A stretch of DNA of 37,042 nucleotides from Paenibacillus cookii. GTDB lineage: Bacteria; Bacillota; Bacilli; Paenibacillales; Paenibacillaceae. Position 1 is the stretch's first letter. Every line of letters starts with the position of its first letter. The notes below the pieces were generated by a model. The model searched no databases and was not told where the DNA came from. It saw only the letters and a program-made list of their open reading frames with translations. The translations under genes and the position numbers were made by a program. Shown piece by piece: positions 23,738 to 33,032 of the stretch. Where the stretch lies: positions 1 to 37,042 of the forward strand of contig NZ_BORW01000040.1 in assembly GCF_018333375.1 (NCBI RefSeq), given 5' to 3'.

Positions 23738-25480
23738 ATGAAAGGCCAGCGGCTTCGGCAGCTGTACCGCCGTCTCGTGTCGGGCTCGTACCGCAGCATC
23801 CGCACCAAGCTGCTTGTTTGTTTTCTCATCGTGGCCCTGATTCCTTTGCTTTCGCTCGGCGCGGTGTCGTATTACCAGTCGGCGAAAATGATCAATTCGC
23901 AGTTCGGCAAATACGGGGAAAACGCCGTGGCCCAGCTTGAGCAGCAGACCAATTCGTCATTGGGCCGCATGAAACAAACAAGCGAAACCATCTATTCGTA
24001 TTTGTTAGACCCGGCCCGTACCGGTTTAGGGAACCGGGTTCCTGTTACCTATAGCGAAATTATCGAAAAAAACGATTTTGAAGCGCTGCTGAAGTCGCTC
24101 CGGACGGACCGGACGGCAGGCATTTATATCATTACGCCATCGGGGTATTATTACGGGGAAAGCAATCTGGACGTGGCCAAGCTGGATAACATTCCCGCAT
24201 GGAAGTCCAGGCCGGCATCTTATCAAGGCACATACTGGCTCGGTTTTTACGAGCAAAACCATGCGATGAGGGGGGATGATTCCCATCTCCCGGTATTGGG
24301 GCTGGCGGTGCCCATCCATCACCCGAACGGTGCGCAGGACGGAAGCACGATCCTGATCGAGGAAAATGCAGGGGAGCTGCTCCACATGTTCCGTCTGTTC
24401 GAAGAAGACACGAAGGCCCATCTGACGATCAAGTCCCCGGATGGAAGGCTCATATACGAGAGCGCTTCCAAGTTTGCGCCGAAAAAAAACGACGTCATCT
24501 GGGAGCGGACGTTGGCGGTGAATCAATGGACCATCGAAGCCCGGCTGCCGGCCAAAGCGTTTTATAAATCGTCCGGAGTCATTCGCTCCAACACCGTCGT
24601 CGTTGCCGTCATTTCCTGCGTGCTTGCGTTCGGGCTGGCTTACGTTTTCTCCTCCCGCTTTACGGCCCGGATTCGGACGCTCAAGGATTCGATGCAGAAG
24701 GTCAGCTTCGGCAAGCTCGATACCCGGCTGCCCGTTGAGGGCCGCGACGAGCTGGGAAGCCTCGACATGAGCTTCAACCGGATGGTGAGCGGCGTGCAGA
24801 CGCTGATCGAGGAAGTGGAGCAAAGCGAACGGCTGAAAAAGGAAGCGGAGCTGCGGGCGTTCCATTACCAGATCAATCCGCATCTATTGTTCAACACGCT
24901 GAATTCGATCCAATGGAAGGCCCGGCTGGAGGGAGCGGAGGAGATCCGCCACATGCTTTACCATTTGACGATGGTGCTGGAGGGGAATCTCGACATTTCG
25001 CAGGAGCTGATTACGCTCGGCAGAGAGCTGCGCATGATCGATCACTTTTTGAAAATCCAGGAAATCCGTTACGGCGAGGTTTTCCGTTACGACCTGCACT
25101 GCGGGGAATCGCTGAAACGGTACCTGATCCCGCGGATGACGCTGCAGCCGCTTTTCGAGAATATATTTTTCCACGGCTTTACCGACGGCGTCGGCTCCAT
25201 CGAGCTGGACGTGAGGGAGGACAACGACGATCTGGTGCTGACGCTGAAGGACGACGGCGCGGGCATCGCGGCGGAGAAGCTGGAGCAGTTGTTCAAGCCG
25301 AAGCCGGAGAGCCGCGGGCGCGGCGGGCTCGGCGTGCAAAACGCGGACCAGAAGTTCAAGCTGCATTTCGGCCCGCCGTACGGGCTTACGGTACATTCGA
25401 CGAAAGGCGAGGGCACGACGATCCTCATTCGTTGGCCGAAAAAGGAGGAGGGTTCGGATGGAGACGGCAAAAAAAATTAA
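23738..25480 (+). CDS. YesM-type sensor histidine kinase, 580 residues
   Basis: This is a membrane sensor kinase. TM1 is at about residues 24-46 (LLVCFLIVALIPLLSLGAVSYY), followed by an extracellular sensor region of some 230 residues (dCache-like), TM2 near 285-305 (VVVAVISCVLAFGLAYVF) and a HAMP linker. The His_kinase domain has H382 in YQINPHLLFNTLNSI, and the HATPase has LQPLFENI, LTLKDDGAGI and GLGVQNADQK. In related proteins the NPH histidine is phosphorylated. The ATG at 23738 (or GTG at 23735) follows GGGGGGAAA; an ATG at 23714 has no such site. It overlaps the response regulator gene by 23 bases. It probably detects an extracellular carbohydrate or envelope signal. Confidence 0.94.
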   Translation: MKGQRLRQLYRRLVSGSYRSIRTKLLVCFLIVALIPLLSLGAVSYYQSAKMINSQFGKYGENAVAQLEQQTNSSLGRMKQTSETIYSYLLDPARTGLGNRVPVTYSEIIEKNDFEALLKSLRTDRTAGIYIITPSGYYYGESNLDVAKLDNIPAWKSRPASYQGTYWLGFYEQNHAMRGDDSHLPVLGLAVPIHHPNGAQDGSTILIEENAGELLHMFRLFEEDTKAHLTIKSPDGRLIYESASKFAPKKNDVIWERTLAVNQWTIEARLPAKAFYKSSGVIRSNTVVVAVISCVLAFGLAYVFSSRFTARIRTLKDSMQKVSFGKLDTRLPVEGRDELGSLDMSFNRMVSGVQTLIEEVEQSERLKKEAELRAFHYQINPHLLFNTLNSIQWKARLEGAEEIRHMLYHLTMVLEGNLDISQELITLGRELRMIDHFLKIQEIRYGEVFRYDLHCGESLKRYLIPRMTLQPLFENIFFHGFTDGVGSIELDVREDNDDLVLTLKDDGAGIAAEKLEQLFKPKPESRGRGGLGVQNADQKFKLHFGPPYGLTVHSTKGEGTTILIRWPKKEEGSDGDGKKN

Positions 25481-26642
25481 GGTGCTGATTGCGGATGACG
25501 AAAGCATCGTTCGCAAAGGTTTGCGTTCCACGATCGCATGGGAGCGGTTCGGCATGGAGATCGTTGCGGATGCGCCGAACGGGCTGAAGGCTTGGGAAGC
25601 TTTTCTCGAATACCGCCCGGAAGTCGTCATTACCGACATCGTCATGCCGGAAATGGACGGGATCGAGCTGTCGCGCAAGGTAAAGGAAACGGAACAGCGG
25701 ACGAAAATCGTTCTGCTGAGCTGTCACCGCGATTTCGAATACGCCCAGCAGGGCATCCGCCTGGGAGCATCCGGTTACCTGCTCAAGACCGCGTTCGAAG
25801 ATGAAGAGCTGGAGGAGATGCTGGAGCAATTCCGGCAGGAGTTGCAGTCCCCGCCTCCGGCGGACGGTCAGGACGGCGAACGGCTGGAGGCGATGCTTTT
25901 CGCTTGGCTGAGCGGGCATCACGAAAAATTTCCCGCCGAGCTTGCCAGGCTGCGCGGGGGAACGTGGCATTTCAACGGCGAGCCGCTGCATCTTTATTTG
26001 ATCCGTACGGCCGATTGCGGTTCGAGCTGGAGCGGGCTGCTCCTCGGCACTGGCCAGGACGTCAGGCACTTATGCGAAGGCACCGTGATCCCTTACGGCG
26101 GGGAATACTGCTATTGGGCCGTTCCCGAATCGCGGCGGGGGACCGCGGAGGGCTTGCTGGTCGAATGCAAAAGCCGGTGCGGGAAGCTGAAATGGAGCCG
26201 AAAGGGAGCATTGCAGGATGCCGTGGAACTGAAAGAGGCGTTCCAATCCCTGCATAAAGAAGCGGAGCTGGAACGAATATACGGCGTATCGGGAGAGGAC
26301 TGGCCGGAGCCGATCTGGAAAGCGGTCCGCCTGCTGCACGAAAATCCGGCGGCGGACTGGTCGGCAAGCCAGCTGGCGGAAAGGGTCGGCCTGAGCCGCA
26401 GCCATTTTTCCATCCTGTTCAAGAAGGCGGTCGGAGACAGCTTTATCGCTTTCCAATACAAGCGGAAGCTGCGGCTCGCATCGGCGCTGCTGCGCGATAC
26501 GGGGTTGACGATGCAGGAAATCGCCGAGCGCACCGGCCTCGGGGACAGCAAATATTTCAGCAAATGGTTCAAGCGCTGCACCGGCCAAACGCCGAGCCAT
26601 TACCGTTCCCAACAAAAAGGGGAGGCGTCCCGAACAGATTGA
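25458..26642 (+). CDS. YesN-type response regulator with AraC DNA-binding domain, 394 residues
   Basis: The receiver domain covers residues 1-125, with acidic pocket D13/D14, phospho-acceptor D60 in ITDIVMPEMDG, S88 and K110 in GYLLKTAF. A middle region of unknown fold (about 130-280) is followed by a C-terminal AraC double helix-turn-helix (about 290-390: SASQLAERVGLSRSHFSILFKKAVG, then MQEIAERTGLGDSKYFSKWFKRCTGQTPSHYR). The ATG is preceded by GGAGGAGG. It pairs with the sensor kinase upstream and most likely activates the sugar transporter operon that begins 130 bases downstream, where spaced direct repeats are found. Confidence 0.95.
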   Translation: METAKKIKVLIADDESIVRKGLRSTIAWERFGMEIVADAPNGLKAWEAFLEYRPEVVITDIVMPEMDGIELSRKVKETEQRTKIVLLSCHRDFEYAQQGIRLGASGYLLKTAFEDEELEEMLEQFRQELQSPPPADGQDGERLEAMLFAWLSGHHEKFPAELARLRGGTWHFNGEPLHLYLIRTADCGSSWSGLLLGTGQDVRHLCEGTVIPYGGEYCYWAVPESRRGTAEGLLVECKSRCGKLKWSRKGALQDAVELKEAFQSLHKEAELERIYGVSGEDWPEPIWKAVRLLHENPAADWSASQLAERVGLSRSHFSILFKKAVGDSFIAFQYKRKLRLASALLRDTGLTMQEIAERTGLGDSKYFSKWFKRCTGQTPSHYRSQQKGEASRTD

Positions 26643-26655
26643 CACCCGCCCGGCG

Positions 26656-26686
26656 ACATTCGAACAAAAACGCAACAACATTCGAA
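26656..26686. promoter_or_regulatory. Direct repeat ACATTCGAA, candidate response-regulator sites
   Basis: ACATTCGAA occurs at 26656-26664 and 26678-26686. The copies are 22 bases apart from start to start, about two helical turns, so they lie on the same face of the DNA as expected for AraC-type activators. They lie between the regulator gene and the transporter operon. Confidence 0.5.
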
Positions 26687-26698
26687 TAGATGCACGTT

Positions 26699-26738
26699 TT
26701 GAACCGCTTTCATAAGAGTTACGATGAAAGCGGTTCAA
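26699..26738. promoter_or_regulatory. Perfect 14-bp inverted repeat before the sugar operon
   Basis: TTGAACCGCTTTCA and TGAAAGCGGTTCAA are exact complements around a 12-base spacer, followed by TTATTATA. It could act as a weak terminator for the two-component genes, as an operator for the transporter operon, or as both. Confidence 0.6.
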
Positions 26739-26773
26739 TTATTATACACCTCATTGACAGGGGAGCTGACAAG

Positions 26774-28045
26774 ATGAAAAAGAGAATTTCACTCATTGTC
26801 CTTGCAACAACGGTGATGGTATCCGTATTGTCCGCCTGCGGCGGAAGCGGCGGAAACGCCGAAACGTCCGGCCAGGGGGAAGGCGGCTCCAAACAAACGA
26901 AAACGCTGCGTTTTGCGACCTGGGATACCGGGGATGCGCTTAAGATCGAACAGGATATCGCCAAAAAGTTCGAAGCGGCGCATCCGGGCACGAAGGTGCA
27001 GGTCGAGGCTTACGCGGACGGATTCGACCAGAAGCTGGCCGCCGGCTTCGGCGCGGCGAACCCGCCGGACGTGATGTACATGTGGGACTTCCCGACGTAC
27101 CATCAATCGCTTGAGCCGCTGGACGGCTATGCGGACAAGGACCCGGACCTCAACATAGATGATTTTTACAAAGGATTGTTCAACTACGGCAAAATCGGCG
27201 ATACGCTTTACGGCATCCCGGCCGGGTTTACGACCCGCGTCGTGTACTACAACAAGAAGCTGTTCGACGAGGCGGGCGTCCCGTATCCGAAAGACGGCTG
27301 GACCTGGGCCGAATTCCAGGACATCGCCCAGAAGCTTACCGACAAGTCGAAAAAGCAGTACGGCTTCGGGGTGCGCGCCGAAAACGACACGTACGATCTC
27401 CAGGGGTTCGTTTGGAGCAACGGCAGCTCCTTCATTTCCCCGGACGGCAAAGCGATCGACGGATACATGAACAGCAAGGAGACGGCCGAAGCGATCCAAA
27501 TGTTCGGGGACATGGTGAAAAACGGCTCCGCCGTGCTGACGGGCGGCAAAGGCCAGCAGAGCGGCGACGACATCTTCAAGGCCGGCAAAATCGCCATGTG
27601 GGAAAGCGGCATTTGGCCGCTGGAGTCGTTTAAGCAGGCGGGCGTCGACGTAGGCACCGTGGAAATGCCGGCCTTCCCGGGCAAACCGGTCAAAGGCGTG
27701 CTCGCCGAATCCGCGCTGTCCATCGCCAAAGACTCCAAGCAAAAAGATCTGGCGTGGGAGTTCGTCAAATTTTACGTATCCAACGATTCGATCAAAATGC
27801 GCGTAGCCGACCTGCCTGTCCGCCAAAGCGTCGTGACCGAGCTGAAGAAGGACCAGGATCCGCTTTACAAGCCGTTTTACGCGATGCTTGAACGTTCGAG
27901 CGATACGCCGGCGTTCCTGCTGAACCCGAAATGGAACGAAGTGAACCGTCAGCTGTCGGCAGCGGTCGAAGCGGTGATGCACGGCGCGAGCGCCCAGGAA
28001 GTGCTGAACCAGGCGGTCAAAGACAGCGAGCGGTATTTGAAATAA
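26774..28045 (+). CDS. Sugar ABC transporter substrate-binding lipoprotein, 423 residues
   Basis: This is an extracellular binding protein of the sugar family 1 type. Signal peptide MKKRISLIVLATTVMVSVLS leads to lipobox LSAC with C22, then a Gly/Ser linker. Family features include KFEAAHPGTKVQVEAY, YGIPAGFTTRVVYYNKKLFDEAGVPYPKDGWTW and IAMWESGIWPLESF. The ATG at 26774 has GGGGAG eight bases upstream; an in-frame ATG at 26690 runs through the inverted repeat and lacks such a site. It is the first gene of an operon with two permeases and a beta-galactosidase, so it probably binds a galactoside or galactan fragment. Confidence 0.93.
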   Translation: MKKRISLIVLATTVMVSVLSACGGSGGNAETSGQGEGGSKQTKTLRFATWDTGDALKIEQDIAKKFEAAHPGTKVQVEAYADGFDQKLAAGFGAANPPDVMYMWDFPTYHQSLEPLDGYADKDPDLNIDDFYKGLFNYGKIGDTLYGIPAGFTTRVVYYNKKLFDEAGVPYPKDGWTWAEFQDIAQKLTDKSKKQYGFGVRAENDTYDLQGFVWSNGSSFISPDGKAIDGYMNSKETAEAIQMFGDMVKNGSAVLTGGKGQQSGDDIFKAGKIAMWESGIWPLESFKQAGVDVGTVEMPAFPGKPVKGVLAESALSIAKDSKQKDLAWEFVKFYVSNDSIKMRVADLPVRQSVVTELKKDQDPLYKPFYAMLERSSDTPAFLLNPKWNEVNRQLSAAVEAVMHGASAQEVLNQAVKDSERYLK

Positions 28046-28081
28046 ACGCTTAAACAACCTCTAAAGAAAGAAGGTTAGGAG

Positions 28082-29071
28082 ATGGCTCAGACCTACCTGC
28101 ACAACGCACGGGAACAGACAGCCGCCCTTAAGCCCTTGAGAAAACGCAGATGGGGTGGGGCTGCTCCCTACCTCTTCATCTTTCCTTGGATATTCGGATT
28201 CGTCGTCTTTACGCTCGGCCCGTTGCTGTTTTCGCTGATCATATCGTTTTTCGATTGGCCGATCGTCGGCAAAGTGACGTTTATCGGTTTCGACAACTAT
28301 ATCGAAATGTTTACGGACGATCCGATGTTCTGGACATCGCTATTCGTCACCTTGAAATTCGCGGCCCTCTTCGTCCCGCTCAACATCATCATCGCGTTAG
28401 GACTCGCCATGCTGCTGAACCAAAAGGTGCGGGGCAGCGCGATATTCCGTACCGCCTTCTACCTGCCGTCCGTCATTTCGGGCGTGGCGCTCGCCATGAT
28501 CTGGTCCTGGGTGTACAGCGGGGATTACGGGATCCTGAACTACTTTCTGTCGCTGTTCGGGATTCAGGGTCCGGACTGGCTGAACGACACGAAATGGTCG
28601 CTGGTGGCGATGGTCGTCGCCAGCCTGTGGGGACAAGGTTCGATGATGCTGATTTTCCTGGCGGGATTGAAGGGCATCCCGAAGGATTTGTACGAATCGG
28701 CTTCGATCGACGGGGCCGGCAAAATCCGGCAGTTTTTCAGCGTGACCATTCCGATGATCACCCCGACGATTTTGTTCAACCTCATTACGTCCATCATCGC
28801 GGCGTTCCAGCAGCTGACCCTGGCTTTGCTCCTGACGGGGGGCGGACCGCTGAAGTCTACGTATTTTTACGCGATGTACATGTACGAAAACGCCTTTAAA
28901 TATTTCAAAATGGGATATTCCGCGGCCAACGCCTGGTTCATGTTCCTGATCGTGCTGGTGCTGACGTTCCTCGTCTTCAAGTCGTCGGAAGCATGGGTGT
29001 TCTACGAAGGCGAAATGAAAAAAAATTCGCGCGATGAGCGGAAATCGAAAAAAGGGGGGCAGGCCGGATGA
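28082..29071 (+). CDS. Sugar ABC transporter permease (MalF/LacF-type), 329 residues
   Basis: This is a membrane channel subunit with about six membrane segments. The first is at about residues 29-56 (PYLFIFPWIFGFVVFTLGPLLFS). The EAA loop is at about 205-225 (ESASIDGAGKIRQFFSVTIP), with the conserved Gly present. A basic cytoplasmic tail follows the last segment. It is preceded by AAGAAGG. It overlaps the next permease by ATGA. No ATPase gene lies in this operon, so a shared MsmX-type ATPase must energise it. Confidence 0.95.
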   Translation: MAQTYLHNAREQTAALKPLRKRRWGGAAPYLFIFPWIFGFVVFTLGPLLFSLIISFFDWPIVGKVTFIGFDNYIEMFTDDPMFWTSLFVTLKFAALFVPLNIIIALGLAMLLNQKVRGSAIFRTAFYLPSVISGVALAMIWSWVYSGDYGILNYFLSLFGIQGPDWLNDTKWSLVAMVVASLWGQGSMMLIFLAGLKGIPKDLYESASIDGAGKIRQFFSVTIPMITPTILFNLITSIIAAFQQLTLALLLTGGGPLKSTYFYAMYMYENAFKYFKMGYSAANAWFMFLIVLVLTFLVFKSSEAWVFYEGEMKKNSRDERKSKKGGQAG

Positions 29072-29880
29072 AAAAGATGCTGACGTACGCGCTGCTGATC
29101 GTTTTCTCGCTCCTGTTCATCGCGCCCTTGTTCTGGGCGGTGACGACGGCGCTCAAATCGCAGCAGGAGCTGTATCTGTTCCCGCCCAAATGGATTCCTT
29201 CCGTCTGGAAATTCAGCAATTTTGCCGAAGCCTGGAACAGCCAACCGTTTAACCTGTTTTTGAAAAACACGGTGATCATTACGGCCCTGTCCACGCTCGG
29301 CCAGCTGATCTCCTGCACCCTGGTCGCTTACGGCTTCGCCCGGTTCCAGTTCAAGGGACGCGACTTCCTGTTTCTGGTCGTGCTGGCGACGATGATGATT
29401 CCGTGGGAAGTGACGATGATTCCGCAATACATGGAATTCAACTATTTGGGCTGGATCAATACGCTGAAGCCGCTGATCGTGCCTTCGTGGTTCGGATCCG
29501 CTTATTATATCTTTTTGCTGCGGCAGTTTATTTTGACCCTGCCCAGGGAGCTGGACGAAGCGGCCACGATCGACGGCGCCAGCAAAGTGACGGTGCTGTT
29601 CTGGATCATCGTGCCGCTGATGGGGCCTTCGCTCATCCTGGTGGCCGTATTCCAGGTAATGAGCTGCTGGAACGACTATCTCGGACCGCTCATTTTCCTG
29701 AACGACCAGACGAAGTATACGCTGACGCTCGGTTTGTCCCAGTTTAAGGGGATGTACGGCGTCGACATGCAGTCGATTATGGCGATTACATGCCTGATCT
29801 CCATCCCGCCGCTGGCCATTTTCTTCTTCGCGCAGCGTTATATCGTGGGCGGAATCGCAACGACGGGCATCAAAGGATAG
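29068..29880 (+). CDS. Sugar ABC transporter permease (MalG/LacG-type), 270 residues
   Basis: This is the second channel subunit, with six membrane segments starting with LTYALLIVFSLLFIAPLFWAV. The EAA loop ELDEAATIDGASKVTVLFWI is complete with its Gly. Start and stop positions couple it to the first permease. The beta-galactosidase gene follows after 23 bases, linking import to hydrolysis. Confidence 0.95.
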   Translation: MKKMLTYALLIVFSLLFIAPLFWAVTTALKSQQELYLFPPKWIPSVWKFSNFAEAWNSQPFNLFLKNTVIITALSTLGQLISCTLVAYGFARFQFKGRDFLFLVVLATMMIPWEVTMIPQYMEFNYLGWINTLKPLIVPSWFGSAYYIFLLRQFILTLPRELDEAATIDGASKVTVLFWIIVPLMGPSLILVAVFQVMSCWNDYLGPLIFLNDQTKYTLTLGLSQFKGMYGVDMQSIMAITCLISIPPLAIFFFAQRYIVGGIATTGIKG

Positions 29881-29903
29881 ATCGCAGAGAAAGGAAGAGG
29901 ACC

Positions 29904-32900
29904 ATGAATGACATCATGAAGCAGCGGGATTGGGATAACCTCGGCGTGCTGGAGCGTAACCGCACGAAGAGCCGGGCTTATTTCATTCCGTTCCCCGATC
30001 GGGAAGGCGCTTTGAGTTACGACCGGGGGAGTTCCCCGTGGTTCAAATCGCTGAACGGGATATGGAAATTCGATTTTGCGGAGGGGCCGGAGCTGGCTCC
30101 GCGGCATTTTTACGAGCAGGAATTCGACGTTTCGGGATGGGACGACATCCGCGTGCCGGGCCACTGGCAGCTGCAGGGCTACGGGCACCCGCATTACACG
30201 GACCTGTATTACCCGTTTCCGGTCGATCCGCCGCATGTGCCGAACGACAATCCGACGGGGAGTTACGTCAGGGACTTCGAGCTTCCCGCCCGATGGGACG
30301 GACGGCATGTGTCCATTAAATTCGACGGGGTGGACAGCGCCTTCCATCTGTGGCTGAACGGGGCGTTTGTCGGTTACAGCCAAGGGAGCCGCCTGACGTC
30401 GGAGTTCGATTTGACCCCTTATTTGAAATCCGGCGTGAACCGATTGGCCGTTCGCGTATATCAGTGGTCGGACGGCAGTTATCTGGAGGATCAGGACATG
30501 TGGTGGATGAGCGGCATTTTCCGGGACGTGTACCTGGTGGCCGAACCGTCCACCGTGCGCATGGCCGATTTCCGGGTGGTAACGGAGCTGGACGCCGAGC
30601 TGACGAACGCGGTGCTGTCGGTGCGCACGGACATGGCTGGAAAGGACGCCGGAGGCAAAGTTTCCCTCCAGCTGCTGGATCGGACGGGAGCCGAGCTGCT
30701 CTCCGCCGAAAAAACATGGTCCGGGGAGGCGCATGCCGAGTTTAACCTGCCCGTCGCCAAACCGGTTTTATGGAACGCGGAATCGCCGTATTTGTACCAT
30801 CTGGTATTAACCGTATTCGATGCGCAAGGGCAGGTAACCGAAACCGTCGCCCAGCGGGTCGGCTTCCGCCGCATCGAGGTGAAGGACGGCCAGTTTTTGG
30901 TGAACGGCAAGGCGATCCTGCTCAAAGGCGTCAACCGGCATGACCATCATCCGGATACGGGCCGGACGGTGACGTTGTCGACGATGTTGGAGGACATCAA
31001 GCTGATGAAGCGGCATAACATCAACGCGGTCCGTACGGCGCATTATCCGAACGACCCGCGCTTTTACGACCTGTGCGACGAATACGGGCTGTACGTCATG
31101 GAAGAAACGGACTTGGAAACGCACGGCTTCGAGCCGCTTGGCAACATATCGCGGCTAAGCGACGATCCGGCCTGGAAGGAAGCTTACGTGGACCGGGTGC
31201 GCCGCATGGTGGAACGCGACAAAAACCATCCGTCGGTCATCTTCTGGTCGCTGGGGAACGAATCGGGCTTCGGCTGCAACTTCCGCGCGATGTCCGCATG
31301 GTGCAAAGAACATGATCCGACCCGCCTCGTGCATTACGAGGAAGACCGGGAAGCGGAGGTATGCGACGTCGTCAGCACGATGTATTCTTCCGTGGAGAAA
31401 ATGGAAGGCTTCGGCCGAATGGAGGATCATCCGAAACCGCATGTGTTGTGCGAATTTGCCCATGCCATGGGCAACGGCCCCGGGGGACTGCGCGCGTATT
31501 TCGACGTCTTCGACAAATATCGGCGCTTGCAGGGCGGTTTCGTCTGGGAATGGATCGACCACGGCCTCAGCCGCAGGACGGCGGATGGCAAGGCCGATTA
31601 CGCTTACGGCGGCGATTACGGCGATGTGCCAAGCAACGGCAACTTCGTGATCGACGGACTGGTTTTCCCGGATCGGACGCCATCGCCGGGCCTCCTTGAA
31701 TATAAGAAAATCATCGAACCCGTCCGGGTGAAAATGGCCGATGAAGGCCGCATCCGCGTGACGAACCGCTACGATTTTATCGGCCTGGATCACTTGCGGG
31801 CGCATTACAGCGTCACGGCGGACGGACGGGTTTTGGACAGCGGCGTGCTTGAGCTGCCGGAGATCGGGGCGGGCGAAAGCCGCGAGGTGGAGATTCCGCT
31901 GCGGGATGACCCGATACGGAACGTCGGTGCCGCCGGTGCGGAACGCTGGCTGAACATCGGCTTCACGCTGGCGGCCGATTGCGATTGGGCTTCCCAAGGC
32001 CATGAGGTGGCCTGGGCCCAGTTTGCGTTGCCAATCGCACCCGCCTCCATTGAACCGGGAGCCGCGGCCGTCTCCGCCGAACCTCGGGCCTTGTCGGCAA
32101 ACGAGGAGGACCGGAGGCTTGCCGTTGGTAACGATGCGTTCCGGATGACCTTTGACCGGCTGCAGCCGGGAATCGCTTCGCTGCGCTTCGGCGGCAAGGA
32201 GCTGATTCGTCGCGGTCCGCGCCTGAACTTCTGGCGGGCGCCGATCGACAACGACATGTACGTGCTCGCGGATTGGCGCAAAGCCCATCTCGACCGGCTG
32301 TCGGAACGGATCGACGGTTTCCGTTGGGAACGGCTGGACGATAGCGCGGTACGGGTCACCTGGAATTCGCGGATTGCGCCGCCGGTCCATGATTGGGGTT
32401 TCCGCTGCGAGGTTTCGTATACGGTGAGCGGCAGCGGGCTGGTCGTCATCGACGTGAACGGGACGCCGGAAGGAACGCCGCCTTCCATGCTGCCGAAAAT
32501 CGGCCTCCAGCTCGAAATGCCGGGCGACATGGAGCATGTCCGGTGGTACGGGCGCGGGCCGGGGGAAAGTTATTCGGACAGCAAGGAAGCAGGAAGGTTC
32601 GGCGTCTACAGGAACACGGTCGACGGTTTATTTACGCCGTACGTGTATCCGCAAGAGAACGGCAACCGGACGGACGTCCGCTGGGTGTCCGTCTCGGATG
32701 GAACGGGCATCGGCCTGATGGCGGCCGGCGCGCCGGTGCTTGAATTCAGCGCAAGGCGGTATGCGGACGCCGATCTGGAAGCGGCTCGGCATTTGAGCGA
32801 CCTGAAGCCGCGGGATTATATCACCCTTAATTTGGATTACCGGCAAAACGGCCTCGGCAGCAACAGCTGCGGACCGGCGCAGTCGCCGGAACATGCCGTC

Positions 32901-33032
32901 AAGCCTGAGCCTTTCCGGTTCCGCATCCTGCTGCAGGCGTATATGGCCGAAAACGGCTCGCCTGAACGGCTGTGGCGGAGCATGGCGGCGGAAGCGGACA
33001 ACATGAAGCTGGAGGAGGAGAACGATGCTTAA
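29904..33032 (+). CDS. lacZ: LacZ-type beta-galactosidase, GH2, 1042 residues
   Basis: This is a cytosolic retaining beta-galactosidase of the large GH2 type. The N-terminal jelly-roll domain has DIRVPGHWQLQGYG and DGVDSAFHLWLNG; the catalytic barrel starts near LLKGVNRHDHHPDTGR. The acid/base is E453 in SLGNESGFG and the nucleophile E517 in LCEFAHAMGN. The C-terminal Bgal small-chain domain has FWRAPIDND and ends near 1040. The length is close to E. coli LacZ (1023). The ATG at 29904 follows AGGAAGAGGA; an in-frame extension to 29790 runs into the permease gene and is not used. It overlaps the SDR gene by 8 bases. Confidence 0.96.
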   Translation: MNDIMKQRDWDNLGVLERNRTKSRAYFIPFPDREGALSYDRGSSPWFKSLNGIWKFDFAEGPELAPRHFYEQEFDVSGWDDIRVPGHWQLQGYGHPHYTDLYYPFPVDPPHVPNDNPTGSYVRDFELPARWDGRHVSIKFDGVDSAFHLWLNGAFVGYSQGSRLTSEFDLTPYLKSGVNRLAVRVYQWSDGSYLEDQDMWWMSGIFRDVYLVAEPSTVRMADFRVVTELDAELTNAVLSVRTDMAGKDAGGKVSLQLLDRTGAELLSAEKTWSGEAHAEFNLPVAKPVLWNAESPYLYHLVLTVFDAQGQVTETVAQRVGFRRIEVKDGQFLVNGKAILLKGVNRHDHHPDTGRTVTLSTMLEDIKLMKRHNINAVRTAHYPNDPRFYDLCDEYGLYVMEETDLETHGFEPLGNISRLSDDPAWKEAYVDRVRRMVERDKNHPSVIFWSLGNESGFGCNFRAMSAWCKEHDPTRLVHYEEDREAEVCDVVSTMYSSVEKMEGFGRMEDHPKPHVLCEFAHAMGNGPGGLRAYFDVFDKYRRLQGGFVWEWIDHGLSRRTADGKADYAYGGDYGDVPSNGNFVIDGLVFPDRTPSPGLLEYKKIIEPVRVKMADEGRIRVTNRYDFIGLDHLRAHYSVTADGRVLDSGVLELPEIGAGESREVEIPLRDDPIRNVGAAGAERWLNIGFTLAADCDWASQGHEVAWAQFALPIAPASIEPGAAAVSAEPRALSANEEDRRLAVGNDAFRMTFDRLQPGIASLRFGGKELIRRGPRLNFWRAPIDNDMYVLADWRKAHLDRLSERIDGFRWERLDDSAVRVTWNSRIAPPVHDWGFRCEVSYTVSGSGLVVIDVNGTPEGTPPSMLPKIGLQLEMPGDMEHVRWYGRGPGESYSDSKEAGRFGVYRNTVDGLFTPYVYPQENGNRTDVRWVSVSDGTGIGLMAAGAPVLEFSARRYADADLEAARHLSDLKPRDYITLNLDYRQNGLGSNSCGPAQSPEHAVKPEPFRFRILLQAYMAENGSPERLWRSMAAEADNMKLEEENDA

